Under the pieces are notes generated by a model. The model was not told the origin of the DNA, did no database searches, and was given only the letters and a program-made list of their open reading frames with translations. From positions 149,081-213,080 of the forward strand of contig CACXAT010000006.1 in assembly GCA_902765725.1 (NCBI GenBank): a stretch of 64,000 nt of DNA, written 5' to 3'. This DNA comes from an uncultured Lachnospiraceae bacterium (GTDB taxonomy: Bacteria > Bacillota > Clostridia > Lachnospirales > Lachnospiraceae). The stretch's first letter is position 1; each line of letters begins with the position of its first letter. Shown here one piece after another: positions 24,801 to 33,711 of this stretch. The position numbers and the translations under genes are program-made.

Positions 24801-27017
24801 TCAGCCTGTGATCACCGTAAATGTCAGCTTTGCATTTCCGCTGCGCACGACGATCCTTGCCGTGCCCGGAGCTGCTCCGGTGACGGTTCCGTCGCCGGCC
24901 ACCCTTGCCGCTGCTTTGTTTTTCGATGTATATGTTATCTTTTGAACCGATGTGATCGGATATCGGGTAACCGGGAGTTTTATGGATTCTCCCACGCCGA
25001 TCCGGATCGTCTTCTTCGAGGTCTTCAGTTTCTTAGTCTTTACCTTGCCGTTCTGTACACGAAGCTTGAAGACAACCTTCTTGCCGCTGGCGGTAAGTGC
25101 AGTGACACTGGCATTGCCGGTCCTTGACCCCGCCTTGATCACGCAGGTACCATCGGCTCTGCCTGTCACCTTGACCTTCTTCCTGGCAGAAGAGGTCCAT
25201 TTCACCACGTAATCACCGTCCGCAAGGCCAGTCACCTTCAAGACCTTCGTCTTCTGCTTCTTTTTCAGCGGAACCCTGTAGGTTACATTTGCGGCAGGCT
25301 TGGAGTTTTTATATTCGGAGTTCTGTTCTGCCTGCTGTTTTATCTTCGCCTCCGCGCCTGTGAGCACGGACAGATTGGTCACCAGCGCCTTCTGGTCCCC
25401 CGTCAGTGCATCATAGGCCGCACGTACACTCTCTACCGCGGCTTTGTCAGCAAGGGTGATCTCTGACGGAAGGTCACTGATCCGTTCCATGACAGTCTGC
25501 GCCGCCGCGATATCTGCCTCCAGTTTCCGGATCTTCTCCTCGGCAGTCGTGAGCACTGACAGGTTGGTTACATATGGTTTCTGATCACTTGTCAGAGCGT
25601 CATAGGCTTCGCGGGCGCTTTCCACAGCAGCCTTATCATCAAGGGTGATCCCGGACGGAAGATCGCTGATCCGTTCCACAACGATCTGGGCCGCTGCTTC
25701 ATTCCCCAGCAGCAAATTCAGGTCGATCATCCCGTGGCCGTAATACTTATCTTTGCCGCTCTCTCCAAGATCGATCACGCTCTGCTGCAGCACATGCTCG
25801 ATCTCAGCCGGCCCGTAGCTTCCATGTGCCAGTTTGATCATTGCGGCTGCGGCTGCCGCATGGGGAGAGGCCATGGAGGTTCCTGTCAGGCTGTTGTAGC
25901 CGTCTGACAGATTCTCCCATACAGTGCCGTATACATTGACACCGGGAGCGACGATATCGACCGTGCTGCCATAATTGCTGCCGGACCACCGGGGATAGGA
26001 AGAATCGTTGCCATTCACGGCTCCCACCACGACACATTCTTCGATGTTGCCGGGCGTATAGGCAGAAACATCTGTACCGTTGTTTCCGGAAACTCCCACG
26101 ACGATCGTTCCCCGGCTGACCGCATAGTCGATGGCTTCCCGGATGGTCGCGCCACCGATCGGCAGCTTGCCGCTGAGGCTCATATTAATAACAGCCGCCC
26201 CCTGATCCGCCGCATACCGGATCCCTTCTGCAACTTGGTAGACATTACCGCTCCCCTTGTTATTCAGAACGCGTACCGGAAGGATCCTGATATTCGGAAG
26301 GCTCTCTGTACACTGGGCGATAACGCCGGCCACATGGGTGCCGTGTCTTGCTTTGGTCTCTGTTGAGCTGTCCTGACTCTGATCCACATTGAGGAGACCA
26401 TTATCGTCAGTTACAAAGCTCTTTGCTCTCGCTGTGTCCAGTTTCCCAACCAGCTTGGGGCTTGTAAATGAGATGCCTGTATCCAGCACCGCAACCTCTA
26501 CGGTTCCTGTACTTCCTGCAAGCGACTGGGCATATTGATCCGCCCCGATCACATTCGCGCTGCTTCCCCACAGAGCCTCATCCAGAACCGTACTGAAGCC
26601 GCATGCGAACAGATAGCCGTCCGGCTCCACGTATATCGTGCTGTCCTTGCGCGACAGGGCATGTGCCGCAGCTCTTGCTTCCCCGGGGGATTCAAACTGC
26701 AGGATGTAGGTCCCGTTCCTGTCCTGGATGGCGTCCACGGCGCCATATTCATCGGGATCCAGATTCGGGTCCGCGCTCTTCAGGATCAGGCGCTCACTGA
26801 GGTAGGGATTGCTCTCCGCCTGCCTCTGTGTGACCTCCTTGTCATACTCGGCGGTCATCAGGACCAGTTCCTTCTCGAACCTCCTTGCAGACAGTTCCGG
26901 CAGCGGATCCGCCCATACCGTGCGGGCACTTCCACAGGCATGTAAAAGAAGCCCGGCAAGAAGCAGTCCGGGCAGATAATGCAGTACAAAATACAGAGAA
27001 AATGCAGATCTCTTCAT
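24801..27017 (-). CDS. Secreted subtilisin-like serine protease with Ig-like tail
   Basis: A 738-residue S8 peptidase. The N-terminal signal segment (LYFVLHYLPGLLLAGLLLHACG) is followed by a propeptide resembling inhibitor I9 and then the catalytic domain with Asp179 (VAVLDTGIS), His225 (RHGTHVAGV) and Ser381 (TGTSMASPHA). After about residue 440 there are two copies of a ~58-residue helical repeat and then two beta modules, the last of the BIG2 type with TSKNKAAARVAGDGTVTG. All triad residues are intact. The lipobox-like LLHAC suggests it might be lipid-anchored rather than free. The promoter TTGTCA-17-TATGGT lies upstream. Substrate is unknown. Confidence 0.92.
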   Translation of the reverse strand: MKRSAFSLYFVLHYLPGLLLAGLLLHACGSARTVWADPLPELSARRFEKELVLMTAEYDKEVTQRQAESNPYLSERLILKSADPNLDPDEYGAVDAIQDRNGTYILQFESPGEARAAAHALSRKDSTIYVEPDGYLFACGFSTVLDEALWGSSANVIGADQYAQSLAGSTGTVEVAVLDTGISFTSPKLVGKLDTARAKSFVTDDNGLLNVDQSQDSSTETKARHGTHVAGVIAQCTESLPNIRILPVRVLNNKGSGNVYQVAEGIRYAADQGAAVINMSLSGKLPIGGATIREAIDYAVSRGTIVVGVSGNNGTDVSAYTPGNIEECVVVGAVNGNDSSYPRWSGSNYGSTVDIVAPGVNVYGTVWENLSDGYNSLTGTSMASPHAAAAAAMIKLAHGSYGPAEIEHVLQQSVIDLGESGKDKYYGHGMIDLNLLLGNEAAAQIVVERISDLPSGITLDDKAAVESAREAYDALTSDQKPYVTNLSVLTTAEEKIRKLEADIAAAQTVMERISDLPSEITLADKAAVESVRAAYDALTGDQKALVTNLSVLTGAEAKIKQQAEQNSEYKNSKPAANVTYRVPLKKKQKTKVLKVTGLADGDYVVKWTSSARKKVKVTGRADGTCVIKAGSRTGNASVTALTASGKKVVFKLRVQNGKVKTKKLKTSKKTIRIGVGESIKLPVTRYPITSVQKITYTSKNKAAARVAGDGTVTGAAPGTARIVVRSGNAKLTFTVITG
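25335..25700. repeat. Two-copy helical repeat in the protease
   Basis: Two tandem copies of about 58-60 residues (each about 175-180 bp) share ERISDLPSxITLxDKAAVES, AYDALTxDQK and VTNLSVLTxAE. The high identity suggests recent duplication. This helical unit with NLSxLxxAE is common in clostridial surface proteins. Confidence 0.85.
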
Positions 27018-27059
27018 AACCTTTTATATATTACAATTCTATTACATCATATCGCTATA

Positions 27060-27088
27060 ACCATACCACAATCACACCCCTGTGACAA
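27060..27088 (-). promoter_or_regulatory. Promoter of the subtilase-GH13-dgt-dnaG-trmK run
   Basis: Minus strand: -35 TTGTCA (forward TGACAA 27083-27088), 17-base spacer, -10 TATGGT (forward ACCATA 27060-27065). It is the only good SigA promoter I see for this five-gene leftward run. Confidence 0.65.
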
Positions 27089-27130
27089 CCGCTTTACATA
27101 TCCGCAAAGCAAATAAATATAATGCCTTCA

Positions 27131-29536
27131 TCACTGCAGGGCAATGCAGACTGCCCCGTCCAGATCCGTGCGCTTCCAGGGGACTCGATACTTCTTCAGT
27201 CTCTCCAGCATCTCCTTCGCCGGGTGGCCGTACCGGTTGTTCCTGCCGCAGGAGATCAGTACAAGATCCGGCCTGGTGAGCGCCAGCATCTCATCCGATG
27301 TCGCGTATCTGCTTCCATGATGCCCCGCCACAAGGACCCTCATAGGCTGCTCTCCTCCCTCCCCCTGTACTGTGTCTGTGGAAAATGGAGAATCCTCTGT
27401 GCGGTACCTTCTGATAAACAGCTCCTCTCCCTCCTTCTCCAGATCGCCTGTCATCAGGATCCTCAGTCCGCCGCAGGAAGCCTCAAGCACGATGCAGTCT
27501 TCATTGGCATTGCCGGTTATGCAGTCTGCGGATGGACCAAGTACATTCAGCTCCAGCTCATTTACCTTCAGCCAGGTTCCCTGCGCCACATATCCCACCG
27601 GGATCTTCCAGTGCTTCGCCGCTTCCAGAATCTCCTCCATGCGCTCGTCTCTTGACGGAAGGTCCGGAAGCAGGATCTGACCGATCGTAACGTCACCCGC
27701 GTTCCTTCCGGCCAGATTCCTGTGATACATCTCAAGCATCTGCCCGATCCCGCTGATGTGATCCAGATCCGCATGGGACAGAAAGACCGTGTCCACCTCT
27801 GCGATCCCATAGTACTTCAGCGCAGGTGAGATTCGGTATCTCCAGACATCATCGACACTGCTGGATCCTGCGTCAAAAAGGCTCACATAGTCGCCGCATT
27901 CGATCAGATTGCAGCTCCCCTGCCCGATGTCAAGGCAGGTGAAGCGAAACCGGGGCCGCACCCTGAAGGTGATCACGCCCGCCATGAAGACAGCCGTCAG
28001 CAGGCTTGCCGCTCTGACCTTCAACGGGTGCTTCCTGATCACGCTCCTGTCTTCCCTTCCCGGAATCAGGAAAAATGCTGCCAGAATTGAATAATATGCA
28101 ATGATCTGAATGAAATGAGGTCTTCCCAGGATCAGCACCGATCCGGGCAGCTCCCTTTGCACATTGCAGATCAGAAGGAAAAAGGCGATCAGATAATGGC
28201 AGGGCCCTGCCAGCAGGCGCCCCGCGGCAAGGAAAACTGCCGCAGCCCATCCGGAGGATACTGCGCCAAGAAGCAGCCCGCACACAGCACCGCCCATGCC
28301 GTATCCCATCAGCAGGGACATGGCCGTCAGAAGGACCGTATGGAGCAGGCAGGAATAGGGGCAGATCTGATAATACCAGTATAAAAAGACAGGAAGGGTC
28401 CCGGCCTGTATGCTGAGGGGCACCACTGCCGCGTCCCATACCCTTTTCTTCCACAGGCTGCTTACAGACTGCTTCGCCCTGCCGGGGCTGAAGATTCTGT
28501 CTGCCGCCCCCGGCAGCAGTTCCATGGACAGGATGCAGCTACAGGAGATCTGAAATGAACTGTCAAACAGCGCATAGGGCTGTCTGATGAGGATAAACAG
28601 GGCGGCCCCCGCGAGGGAAGTCAGCCGGTCTTCGGTTCGGCCGGGTATCTGCGCCGCAGCCCAGAAGAAAAACATGACGCAGGCCCTCTGGGAAGAGATG
28701 GATCCTCCCGTCAGGATCACGTACATAAGAACGGTCCCCATTGAAACCAGGGCCGAGCAGACAAAGGAGCGCCTGAAGCGCCGGAGCAGCCTGTATACAG
28801 TCCTGCCGGTCAGTGTGACATGAAGGGCAGATACCGAGAGAAGATACGCGATTCCGCCATCCTGGAAGATCTGGCGCCTCTTTTCGTCCAGTCCGCTCCG
28901 GTCCCCCAGAAGCATGGCCGCAAGGCAGGAAGCATCCTCCCTGCCGAATACTTCAGACAGGCCAAGCTGCATCCGGTACTTCAGCTCACACAGAGCATCC
29001 CGCAGAAGATTCATCGGCGTCTCAATGCCAGGCTTTGCTCTCGCGGCATCTTCGATCTTCACATCCCTGAGGGTAAAATAGATATTTCTGGCGTGATAAT
29101 AGCTTCGCATGTCAAACTGACCGGGGTTGGTGGCCCGCTCCGGCTGGGCGCATTTTCCCCGCAATGTCACTCTGTCACCTGTGCGAAGGCAGGTGAAGAG
29201 ATCCGTCTGGTCTTCATGCTCAGCAGAAATGTATGGATTCCTGTCGGATACAGAATTGCCGTACAGATCGGTTCCGGTGTCCCCCGGACCGTACAGAAAA
29301 ACAAGCATCCTGTCGGATGTGCGCAGCCTGTCATTGAGAGAATGGACCGTGTTCCTGAAAGATCTGGAACCGCATGGCTGAAATGATAAAGAATCGAGTG
29401 TGATCCTGAAGCCGCCCGCACAGGCTTCCCGGGCGGCCACAGTCCCGGAAACTGTCAGATGAGTGTCCTGCACTTCAGGAAACTCCCGGCCTCCGGGATC
29501 GTAGAATCCGGCCAGCCTTCCGAGCCAGATCAGCAC
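27131..29536 (-). CDS. comEC: ComEC/Rec2 DNA uptake channel
   Basis: An approximately 800-residue polytopic membrane protein that carries single-stranded DNA into the cell during transformation. An N-terminal OB-like/DUF4131 part is followed by the competence domain (DASCLAAMLLGDRSGL, YLLSVSALHVTLTG) with many membrane helices, and a C-terminal metallo-beta-lactamase-like domain with LSHADLDHISG and AGHHGSRYATSDEML. The coordinate given uses the GTG at 29536, the only GTG/ATG/TTG available. That start has no ribosome site and cuts the first membrane helix: the frame continues upstream as RRPVCLAAIALAVLIWLGRL. An ATT at 29587, 9 bases after AAAGGGGG, is the more likely true start. The frame is complete otherwise. 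Confidence 0.9.
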   Translation of the reverse strand: MLIWLGRLAGFYDPGGREFPEVQDTHLTVSGTVAAREACAGGFRITLDSLSFQPCGSRSFRNTVHSLNDRLRTSDRMLVFLYGPGDTGTDLYGNSVSDRNPYISAEHEDQTDLFTCLRTGDRVTLRGKCAQPERATNPGQFDMRSYYHARNIYFTLRDVKIEDAARAKPGIETPMNLLRDALCELKYRMQLGLSEVFGREDASCLAAMLLGDRSGLDEKRRQIFQDGGIAYLLSVSALHVTLTGRTVYRLLRRFRRSFVCSALVSMGTVLMYVILTGGSISSQRACVMFFFWAAAQIPGRTEDRLTSLAGAALFILIRQPYALFDSSFQISCSCILSMELLPGAADRIFSPGRAKQSVSSLWKKRVWDAAVVPLSIQAGTLPVFLYWYYQICPYSCLLHTVLLTAMSLLMGYGMGGAVCGLLLGAVSSGWAAAVFLAAGRLLAGPCHYLIAFFLLICNVQRELPGSVLILGRPHFIQIIAYYSILAAFFLIPGREDRSVIRKHPLKVRAASLLTAVFMAGVITFRVRPRFRFTCLDIGQGSCNLIECGDYVSLFDAGSSSVDDVWRYRISPALKYYGIAEVDTVFLSHADLDHISGIGQMLEMYHRNLAGRNAGDVTIGQILLPDLPSRDERMEEILEAAKHWKIPVGYVAQGTWLKVNELELNVLGPSADCITGNANEDCIVLEASCGGLRILMTGDLEKEGEELFIRRYRTEDSPFSTDTVQGEGGEQPMRVLVAGHHGSRYATSDEMLALTRPDLVLISCGRNNRYGHPAKEMLERLKKYRVPWKRTDLDGAVCIALQ

Positions 29537-29621
29537 TGCAAGTGCGATGGCCGCCAGGCAGACCGGACGTCTGATAAGTAGATGAATACGCCTGCGCCCC
29601 CTTTCCGGGATAACGGACAGG

Positions 29622-30731
29622 TTACGCGGAAGCCTCCGTGACTTCCTGTTCCATCATCACATGCTGTTCATCCGTTTTGGACTGCGCGGCATCAGCCGAT
29701 GCCGCTGCAGAAGTCTCTTTGTTGTCGATCACCGTACCCTCCTTCTGAACAGAGGCGCCGGAGGTATCGATCAGCTCCGCATTGCGCTCAAAGGTCTGAT
29801 CCAGGTTCACCTGTCCCCTGAACCGGTTCTCCATGGAACCGTCGATCAGGAAGCGTACGCCCTCAATCTCCTCGTCGCCGCAGGAGTCAATGATGGAATT
29901 GGCGAAAGCATACAGTACCGTCTCCGGGCCGGTGGGATTGTCCGCGAAGGGAACATTGTTGATCTCACTGCTGAAGTCCACAGTGCAGATATCGCCGTCA
30001 ACCGAGATGTTATTGATAAGCACTGCCGGAGTCGTGAGCGTGATCAGATTCGGATTGTCCGGTCCCTGGATCAGCTGCTCGACCGCCATGCGCTGTGTAT
30101 TCACATTGGTGGAATAATAGATCGTGCGCAGCTCCTGGATCAGCTTGCTTCCGTCCGCATTGGGGAAATAAAGCACCAGAGTCTCATAGCGGTAGGAATT
30201 GATGGAATCGCCCTCGGGAACGATAAAGGTATCGTCGGTCATGGGGCCGACCTCGCTGTCATTGATCATCAGTGCCTGTGAATCCACAGTAAAACGGATG
30301 GAGGTAACGCCCCGGAGCTGGATCAGCGTGCTCACCAGGGCACTGCGCAGCAGGATCTCACTGATACTGTCCAGACTCAGATACTCCGCGCTGAAATCAA
30401 CAATGATCTCCGAGATGCCGGTCGTTGTGGAATTGATCTTCACCGTGTCCGGAAGCGCTGACCTGTACTTTGTGGAATTCGCGTTCATAAAGGCTGTGAG
30501 AAGCTCTGTAAGCCTTCCCTCAAAGTCCTCGCTGACAGCCTTGTATTCCTGCTGCACCAGTGCGGTCCCCTCCAGGTTCATATAATAGATCCGGTAGACT
30601 CCCTCCTCGGCGCTGTGATCAGCAGTGCCCGTTATGGAATCTGCCAGGGAGCATCCGGGCAGGAAAGAACTGAGCACAAGCAGAGCGGCAAGTGCCAGCG
30701 CCTGTATTCTGTTCCGAATCATTCTACTCAT
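29622..30731 (-). CDS. GerMN-domain lipoprotein
   Basis: A 369-residue exported lipoprotein with signal peptide and lipobox LPGC at about residues 24-27. Two GerMN domains follow (about 45-170 and 195-320), each with an LTxxLxxxxN-type helix, a DFSAEY/DFSSEI strand and an SIRFTVDSQ/GVRFLIDGS strand. A single GerMN domain occurs in GerM, a spore/germination protein, and paired domains are found in many Firmicutes lipoproteins of uncertain role, often next to two-component systems as here. The second ATG at 30731 is chosen as it is 8 bases after AAGGAG, while the first at 30737 is only 2 away. The C-terminus is Ala/Gln/Glu-rich. Confidence 0.88.
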   Translation of the reverse strand: MSRMIRNRIQALALAALLVLSSFLPGCSLADSITGTADHSAEEGVYRIYYMNLEGTALVQQEYKAVSEDFEGRLTELLTAFMNANSTKYRSALPDTVKINSTTTGISEIIVDFSAEYLSLDSISEILLRSALVSTLIQLRGVTSIRFTVDSQALMINDSEVGPMTDDTFIVPEGDSINSYRYETLVLYFPNADGSKLIQELRTIYYSTNVNTQRMAVEQLIQGPDNPNLITLTTPAVLINNISVDGDICTVDFSSEINNVPFADNPTGPETVLYAFANSIIDSCGDEEIEGVRFLIDGSMENRFRGQVNLDQTFERNAELIDTSGASVQKEGTVIDNKETSAAASADAAQSKTDEQHVMMEQEVTEASA

Positions 30732-30761
30732 CAGCATAGCTCCTTACACGCATGATGCGCA

Positions 30762-32213
30762 TTAAACATCTCCGTCTTCGTACTGCTCTGTATCTTCTCT
30801 CTCATACTTCAGCGGGATACGGACGGTAAATGTCGTCCCTTCTCCCTCTCTGGAGTATACACGGATCGCTCCATGGTGCATCCGGACCGCGGAATTGGTG
30901 ATGGCAAGTCCGAGGCCGGTTCCGCCGATCTCCCGGGAATGTGACTTGTCCACCCGGTAGAATCTCTCAAAGATGCGGTCGAGATCCTCCTCCGGAATAC
31001 CGATGCCGGAGTCCTCCACCTTGATGAAGAAGTACGTGTTGTCCACATTCAGCGAGACGTGGATCCAGCCGTTCTCCTTATTGTACTTGATGGCATTCTC
31101 GACCAGATTGGACACCGCCAGTGTCAGCTTCGTCTGGTCGACCTGGGCTATGATCGGCTTATAGCTCTCAAGGGCGATCTCGATCCCTCTCTCTGCAGCG
31201 ATGGGACGAAGCCGCTTGAGGATCAGCGCGATCAGGTCATTGATATTGGTCTCCTCGATATGAACGTCATTGGATCTGCGGTCCATCTTGACCAGGTTCA
31301 GCAGGTCCGTGATGATCTTGTTCTCGCGGTCGATCTCTTCCCCGATATCCTTCATGAATTCCTGGTAGAGCTCATTGGGGACCTCCCCCATCTGCGCCTG
31401 CTGCACCAGGGAATCCGACAGGACCTTCATGGAAGTCATAGGCGTCTTGAGCTCATGGGAGACGTTGGAAACGAACTCCTGGCGGGACTCCTCCTGCGCC
31501 TGAAGCCTGTGGCGCATCTGGTTGTAGGCCTCCGAGAGAAGCTTCGTCTCGGTATAGTCGGGGATCGAGATGTCCTCTGTGAGGAAATCCGCGCCCGAAT
31601 TCATCATGGCTGTGACCTTGCCGAAGGGCTTGACCAGAAGCCTGGAGGCATACAGGGACACAAAGATGATCAGAATCGAAACGATCGTCTGCAGAAGCAG
31701 GACATTTGCCCGGCTCTGGATGATATCCGTTGTCGGGACCGAGATGATAAACGCGCCAAGGACGCTCTTTGTGACGTCATCCTGGATCGGGCTTACCACT
31801 TCGATAAAGTCATTTTCCGCATTGTAGAAGTCCGTATTGATCCCCTTGAAGGTTTCGATGATCTCTTTGGCGATGATGGTCTTGCCTTCATCCAGTCCGT
31901 AGGTATCCCGGATGATCTGGAATGAACCGTTCACAACGATCACGCGGCCGCTGTAGAGGTTCGCGATCTGCAGCAGTTCAGAGTCCACGACATCCGAGGT
32001 CCCGTTTTCCAGATATTTGGTCTCCAGAAGATCCCTGCTCATCCGCAGGCACTGATTGCGGATCATCGAGGCACGCATGGAGACAGACTGTCTCTCATAT
32101 CCGGTCAGGACGCCGCGCAGCATGATAAATGCCGGAACGAATCCCACCAGCAGCAATATGATCAGCATGCGGAAATGCATACTCTGAAATATCCGTTTGA
32201 GTCTGTCCTTCAT
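30762..32213 (-). CDS. Membrane sensor histidine kinase
   Basis: A 483-residue kinase with two membrane helices (about residues 10-30 and 160-180) enclosing a ~130-residue extracytoplasmic sensor. A HAMP-like segment leads to the HisKA box FVSNVSHELKTPMTSM (autophosphorylated His), then N box LVENAIKYN, G1 VEDSGIGIP, F box RIFERFYRVD and G2 GGTGLGLAI. This WalK/ResE-like layout suits its location just after a WalR-like regulator. The start at 32213 is preferred over a TTG 24 bases upstream, which has no ribosome site. It is separated from its regulator by a ~180-nt gap with repeats and a hairpin, then followed by the GerMN gene 30 bases on. Confidence 0.93.
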   Translation of the reverse strand: MKDRLKRIFQSMHFRMLIILLLVGFVPAFIMLRGVLTGYERQSVSMRASMIRNQCLRMSRDLLETKYLENGTSDVVDSELLQIANLYSGRVIVVNGSFQIIRDTYGLDEGKTIIAKEIIETFKGINTDFYNAENDFIEVVSPIQDDVTKSVLGAFIISVPTTDIIQSRANVLLLQTIVSILIIFVSLYASRLLVKPFGKVTAMMNSGADFLTEDISIPDYTETKLLSEAYNQMRHRLQAQEESRQEFVSNVSHELKTPMTSMKVLSDSLVQQAQMGEVPNELYQEFMKDIGEEIDRENKIITDLLNLVKMDRRSNDVHIEETNINDLIALILKRLRPIAAERGIEIALESYKPIIAQVDQTKLTLAVSNLVENAIKYNKENGWIHVSLNVDNTYFFIKVEDSGIGIPEEDLDRIFERFYRVDKSHSREIGGTGLGLAITNSAVRMHHGAIRVYSREGEGTTFTVRIPLKYEREDTEQYEDGDV

Positions 32214-32236
32214 ACCTGTCCTGTCCGATCCTGCCA

Positions 32237-32344
32237 AGCCTGAATATCTGCTTATGCCTGAATATCTGCCTGTGCCTGCATGTCAGCTTCTGTCTGAATG
32301 TCTGTCTCAGAAGAAATGACCGGTCGGAATCAGATTCCGGCCGG
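32237..32344. repeat. Degenerate CTGAATATCTG repeats and hairpin
   Basis: Four to five imperfect copies of a ~16-18-bp unit (GCCTGAATATCTGCTTAT and variants) at 32237-32308, followed at 32320-32344 by a 10-bp inverted repeat CCGGTCGGAA / TTCCGGCCGG. It fills part of the gap between the response regulator and kinase genes. The hairpin might attenuate transcription on the minus strand (TCATTTCTTCT follows it). Confidence 0.55.
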
Positions 32345-32394
32345 ACATGACCATTCTTGTCTTCGGCAGGAATCTCTCCTGCCCCTCTCCGTCG

Positions 32395-32970
32395 TCAGTG
32401 CTGGAAATAATATCCCACACCCCACTTGGTATGGACATATTTCGGATCTGACGGATTCTCTTCAATCTTCTCGCGAAGTCTCCTGATGTGAACGTCGACC
32501 GTTCTGACATCACCCGGGTATTCATATCCCCAGACCAGATTGAGAAGATTCTCACGGCTGTAGACCTTGTTGGGATTGAGGACCAGGAGCTCCTGAACGC
32601 CTCTCGAAGAGGTCCTGCGCATGATCGCCTTGATCCTGGCCTTTACCTCCAGGATATTAAAAGGCTTGGTAATATAGTCGTCCGCGCCATACTCAAGGCC
32701 GAGGATCTTATCCATATCCTCTCCCTTGGCCGTAAGCATAATGATCGGGACGTCTGAGAATTCCCTGATCTGCTGGCAGGCGGACAGGCCATCCAGCTTG
32801 GGCAGCATCAGGTCAAGAAGGATGATATCGTAATTTCCTTCCCTGGCCTTCTCCACAGCCTCTTCGCCGTCATAAGCAGTATCGACCTCCATGTCGTCCT
32901 GCTCAAGCGAAAAGCGAAGTCCCTTGACTATCAGTTTCTCATCATCAACTACCAGAACCTTTTTCGGCAT
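32395..32970 (-). CDS. Response regulator with shortened winged-helix domain
   Basis: A 191-residue OmpR/WalR-like regulator that is about 40 residues shorter than the family's 230-235. The receiver domain is complete: acidic pair DDE near residue 10, phosphoacceptor Asp53 in LLDLMLP, Thr80 and Lys102. After TSSRGVQ (residue 126) the sequence jumps to ELLVLNPNKVYSRENLL, a stretch that normally follows ...LTAKEFDLL. The four N-terminal strands and most of the first helix of the DNA-binding domain are therefore missing, while the recognition helix (RTVDVHIRRLREKI) and wing (KWGVGYYF) remain. The reading frame is open throughout. The gene lies upstream of the kinase and 65 bases after comEA. Whether the shortened protein binds DNA is uncertain. 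Confidence 0.9.
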   Translation of the reverse strand: MPKKVLVVDDEKLIVKGLRFSLEQDDMEVDTAYDGEEAVEKAREGNYDIILLDLMLPKLDGLSACQQIREFSDVPIIMLTAKGEDMDKILGLEYGADDYITKPFNILEVKARIKAIMRRTSSRGVQELLVLNPNKVYSRENLLNLVWGYEYPGDVRTVDVHIRRLREKIEENPSDPKYVHTKWGVGYYFQH

Positions 32971-33035
32971 GTTTTCCCTCTACCTTATCTGTTGTTTATA
33001 TATTAAGTGATAATACTATAAAAGAATTCCTGAAA

Positions 33036-33662
33036 CTACTGCACTGTGATCCGGTCCCTGATCTGTGAATACACACGCTCCTTGATGCCGCTGATATTCA
33101 TGATATCCTCGGCGCTGGAAAATGAGCCGTTCTCCTCCCGGTAACGGATGATGGCATCTGCTTTTGATTCGCCGATGCCCGGAAGGGTCATGAGCTGTTC
33201 CCTGGAGGCCGTGTTCAGATCAAGTTTCCCGTCAGACCCGCTGCCGGCGTTCTGGCCGCTCTGGCCGAACGCTTTCTGTTCCCTGTCCCCGCCGCTGCCC
33301 TGCTCCTTCATGAGTGCGGTCTCCTTGGCGGTATAGACCCTCAGCATCTGGGAATCACTCAGACGAAGCGCCAGATTGAGCCACTGGGTATCTGCCTCCC
33401 GGGTGAATCCGCCTGCCGCCTCGACAGCGTCCTGGACCCTTGCCCCGGATGGGAAATAATAGACACCCGGTCGCAGAACAGCCCCGCATACGTACACGGC
33501 AAGCTCCGTCTCAGGCATCACTGCCGATGCCGCCGCACTTTCTGTCTCAAGAGCCGGTACTGCCGGGCGGACTCCATTCACGCGGATCTCACTGCGCCTG
33601 GCGCAGCCGCCAAGTCCCAGCACTGCCAGACACAGAAACACCTGTACAATTCTGTTCTTCAT
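33036..33662 (-). CDS. comEA: ComEA-like helix-hairpin-helix lipoprotein
   Basis: A 208-residue exported DNA-binding protein of the competence type. The signal peptide ends in a lipobox (GLGGC at about residues 15-19). A SLBB-like domain (about 55-105) contains VYVCGAVLRPGVY and VQDAVEAAGGF. A Gly/Ser/Gln linker follows, then two helix-hairpin-helix motifs, LNTASREQLMTLPGIGESKADAII and SAEDIMNISGIKERVY. The ATG at 33662 follows AGGAG by 7 bases. It is the first gene of the leftward run comEA, regulator, kinase, GerMN, comEC, with a TTGAAA-17-TACAAT promoter in front. The Cys anchor is an uncommon way to hold ComEA at the membrane. Confidence 0.9.
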   Translation of the reverse strand: MKNRIVQVFLCLAVLGLGGCARRSEIRVNGVRPAVPALETESAAASAVMPETELAVYVCGAVLRPGVYYFPSGARVQDAVEAAGGFTREADTQWLNLALRLSDSQMLRVYTAKETALMKEQGSGGDREQKAFGQSGQNAGSGSDGKLDLNTASREQLMTLPGIGESKADAIIRYREENGSFSSAEDIMNISGIKERVYSQIRDRITVQ

Positions 33663-33711
33663 GCACAACTCCTGACTGACCCGTCAGGCTGCCCTGCCAT
33701 GCAATACACAA

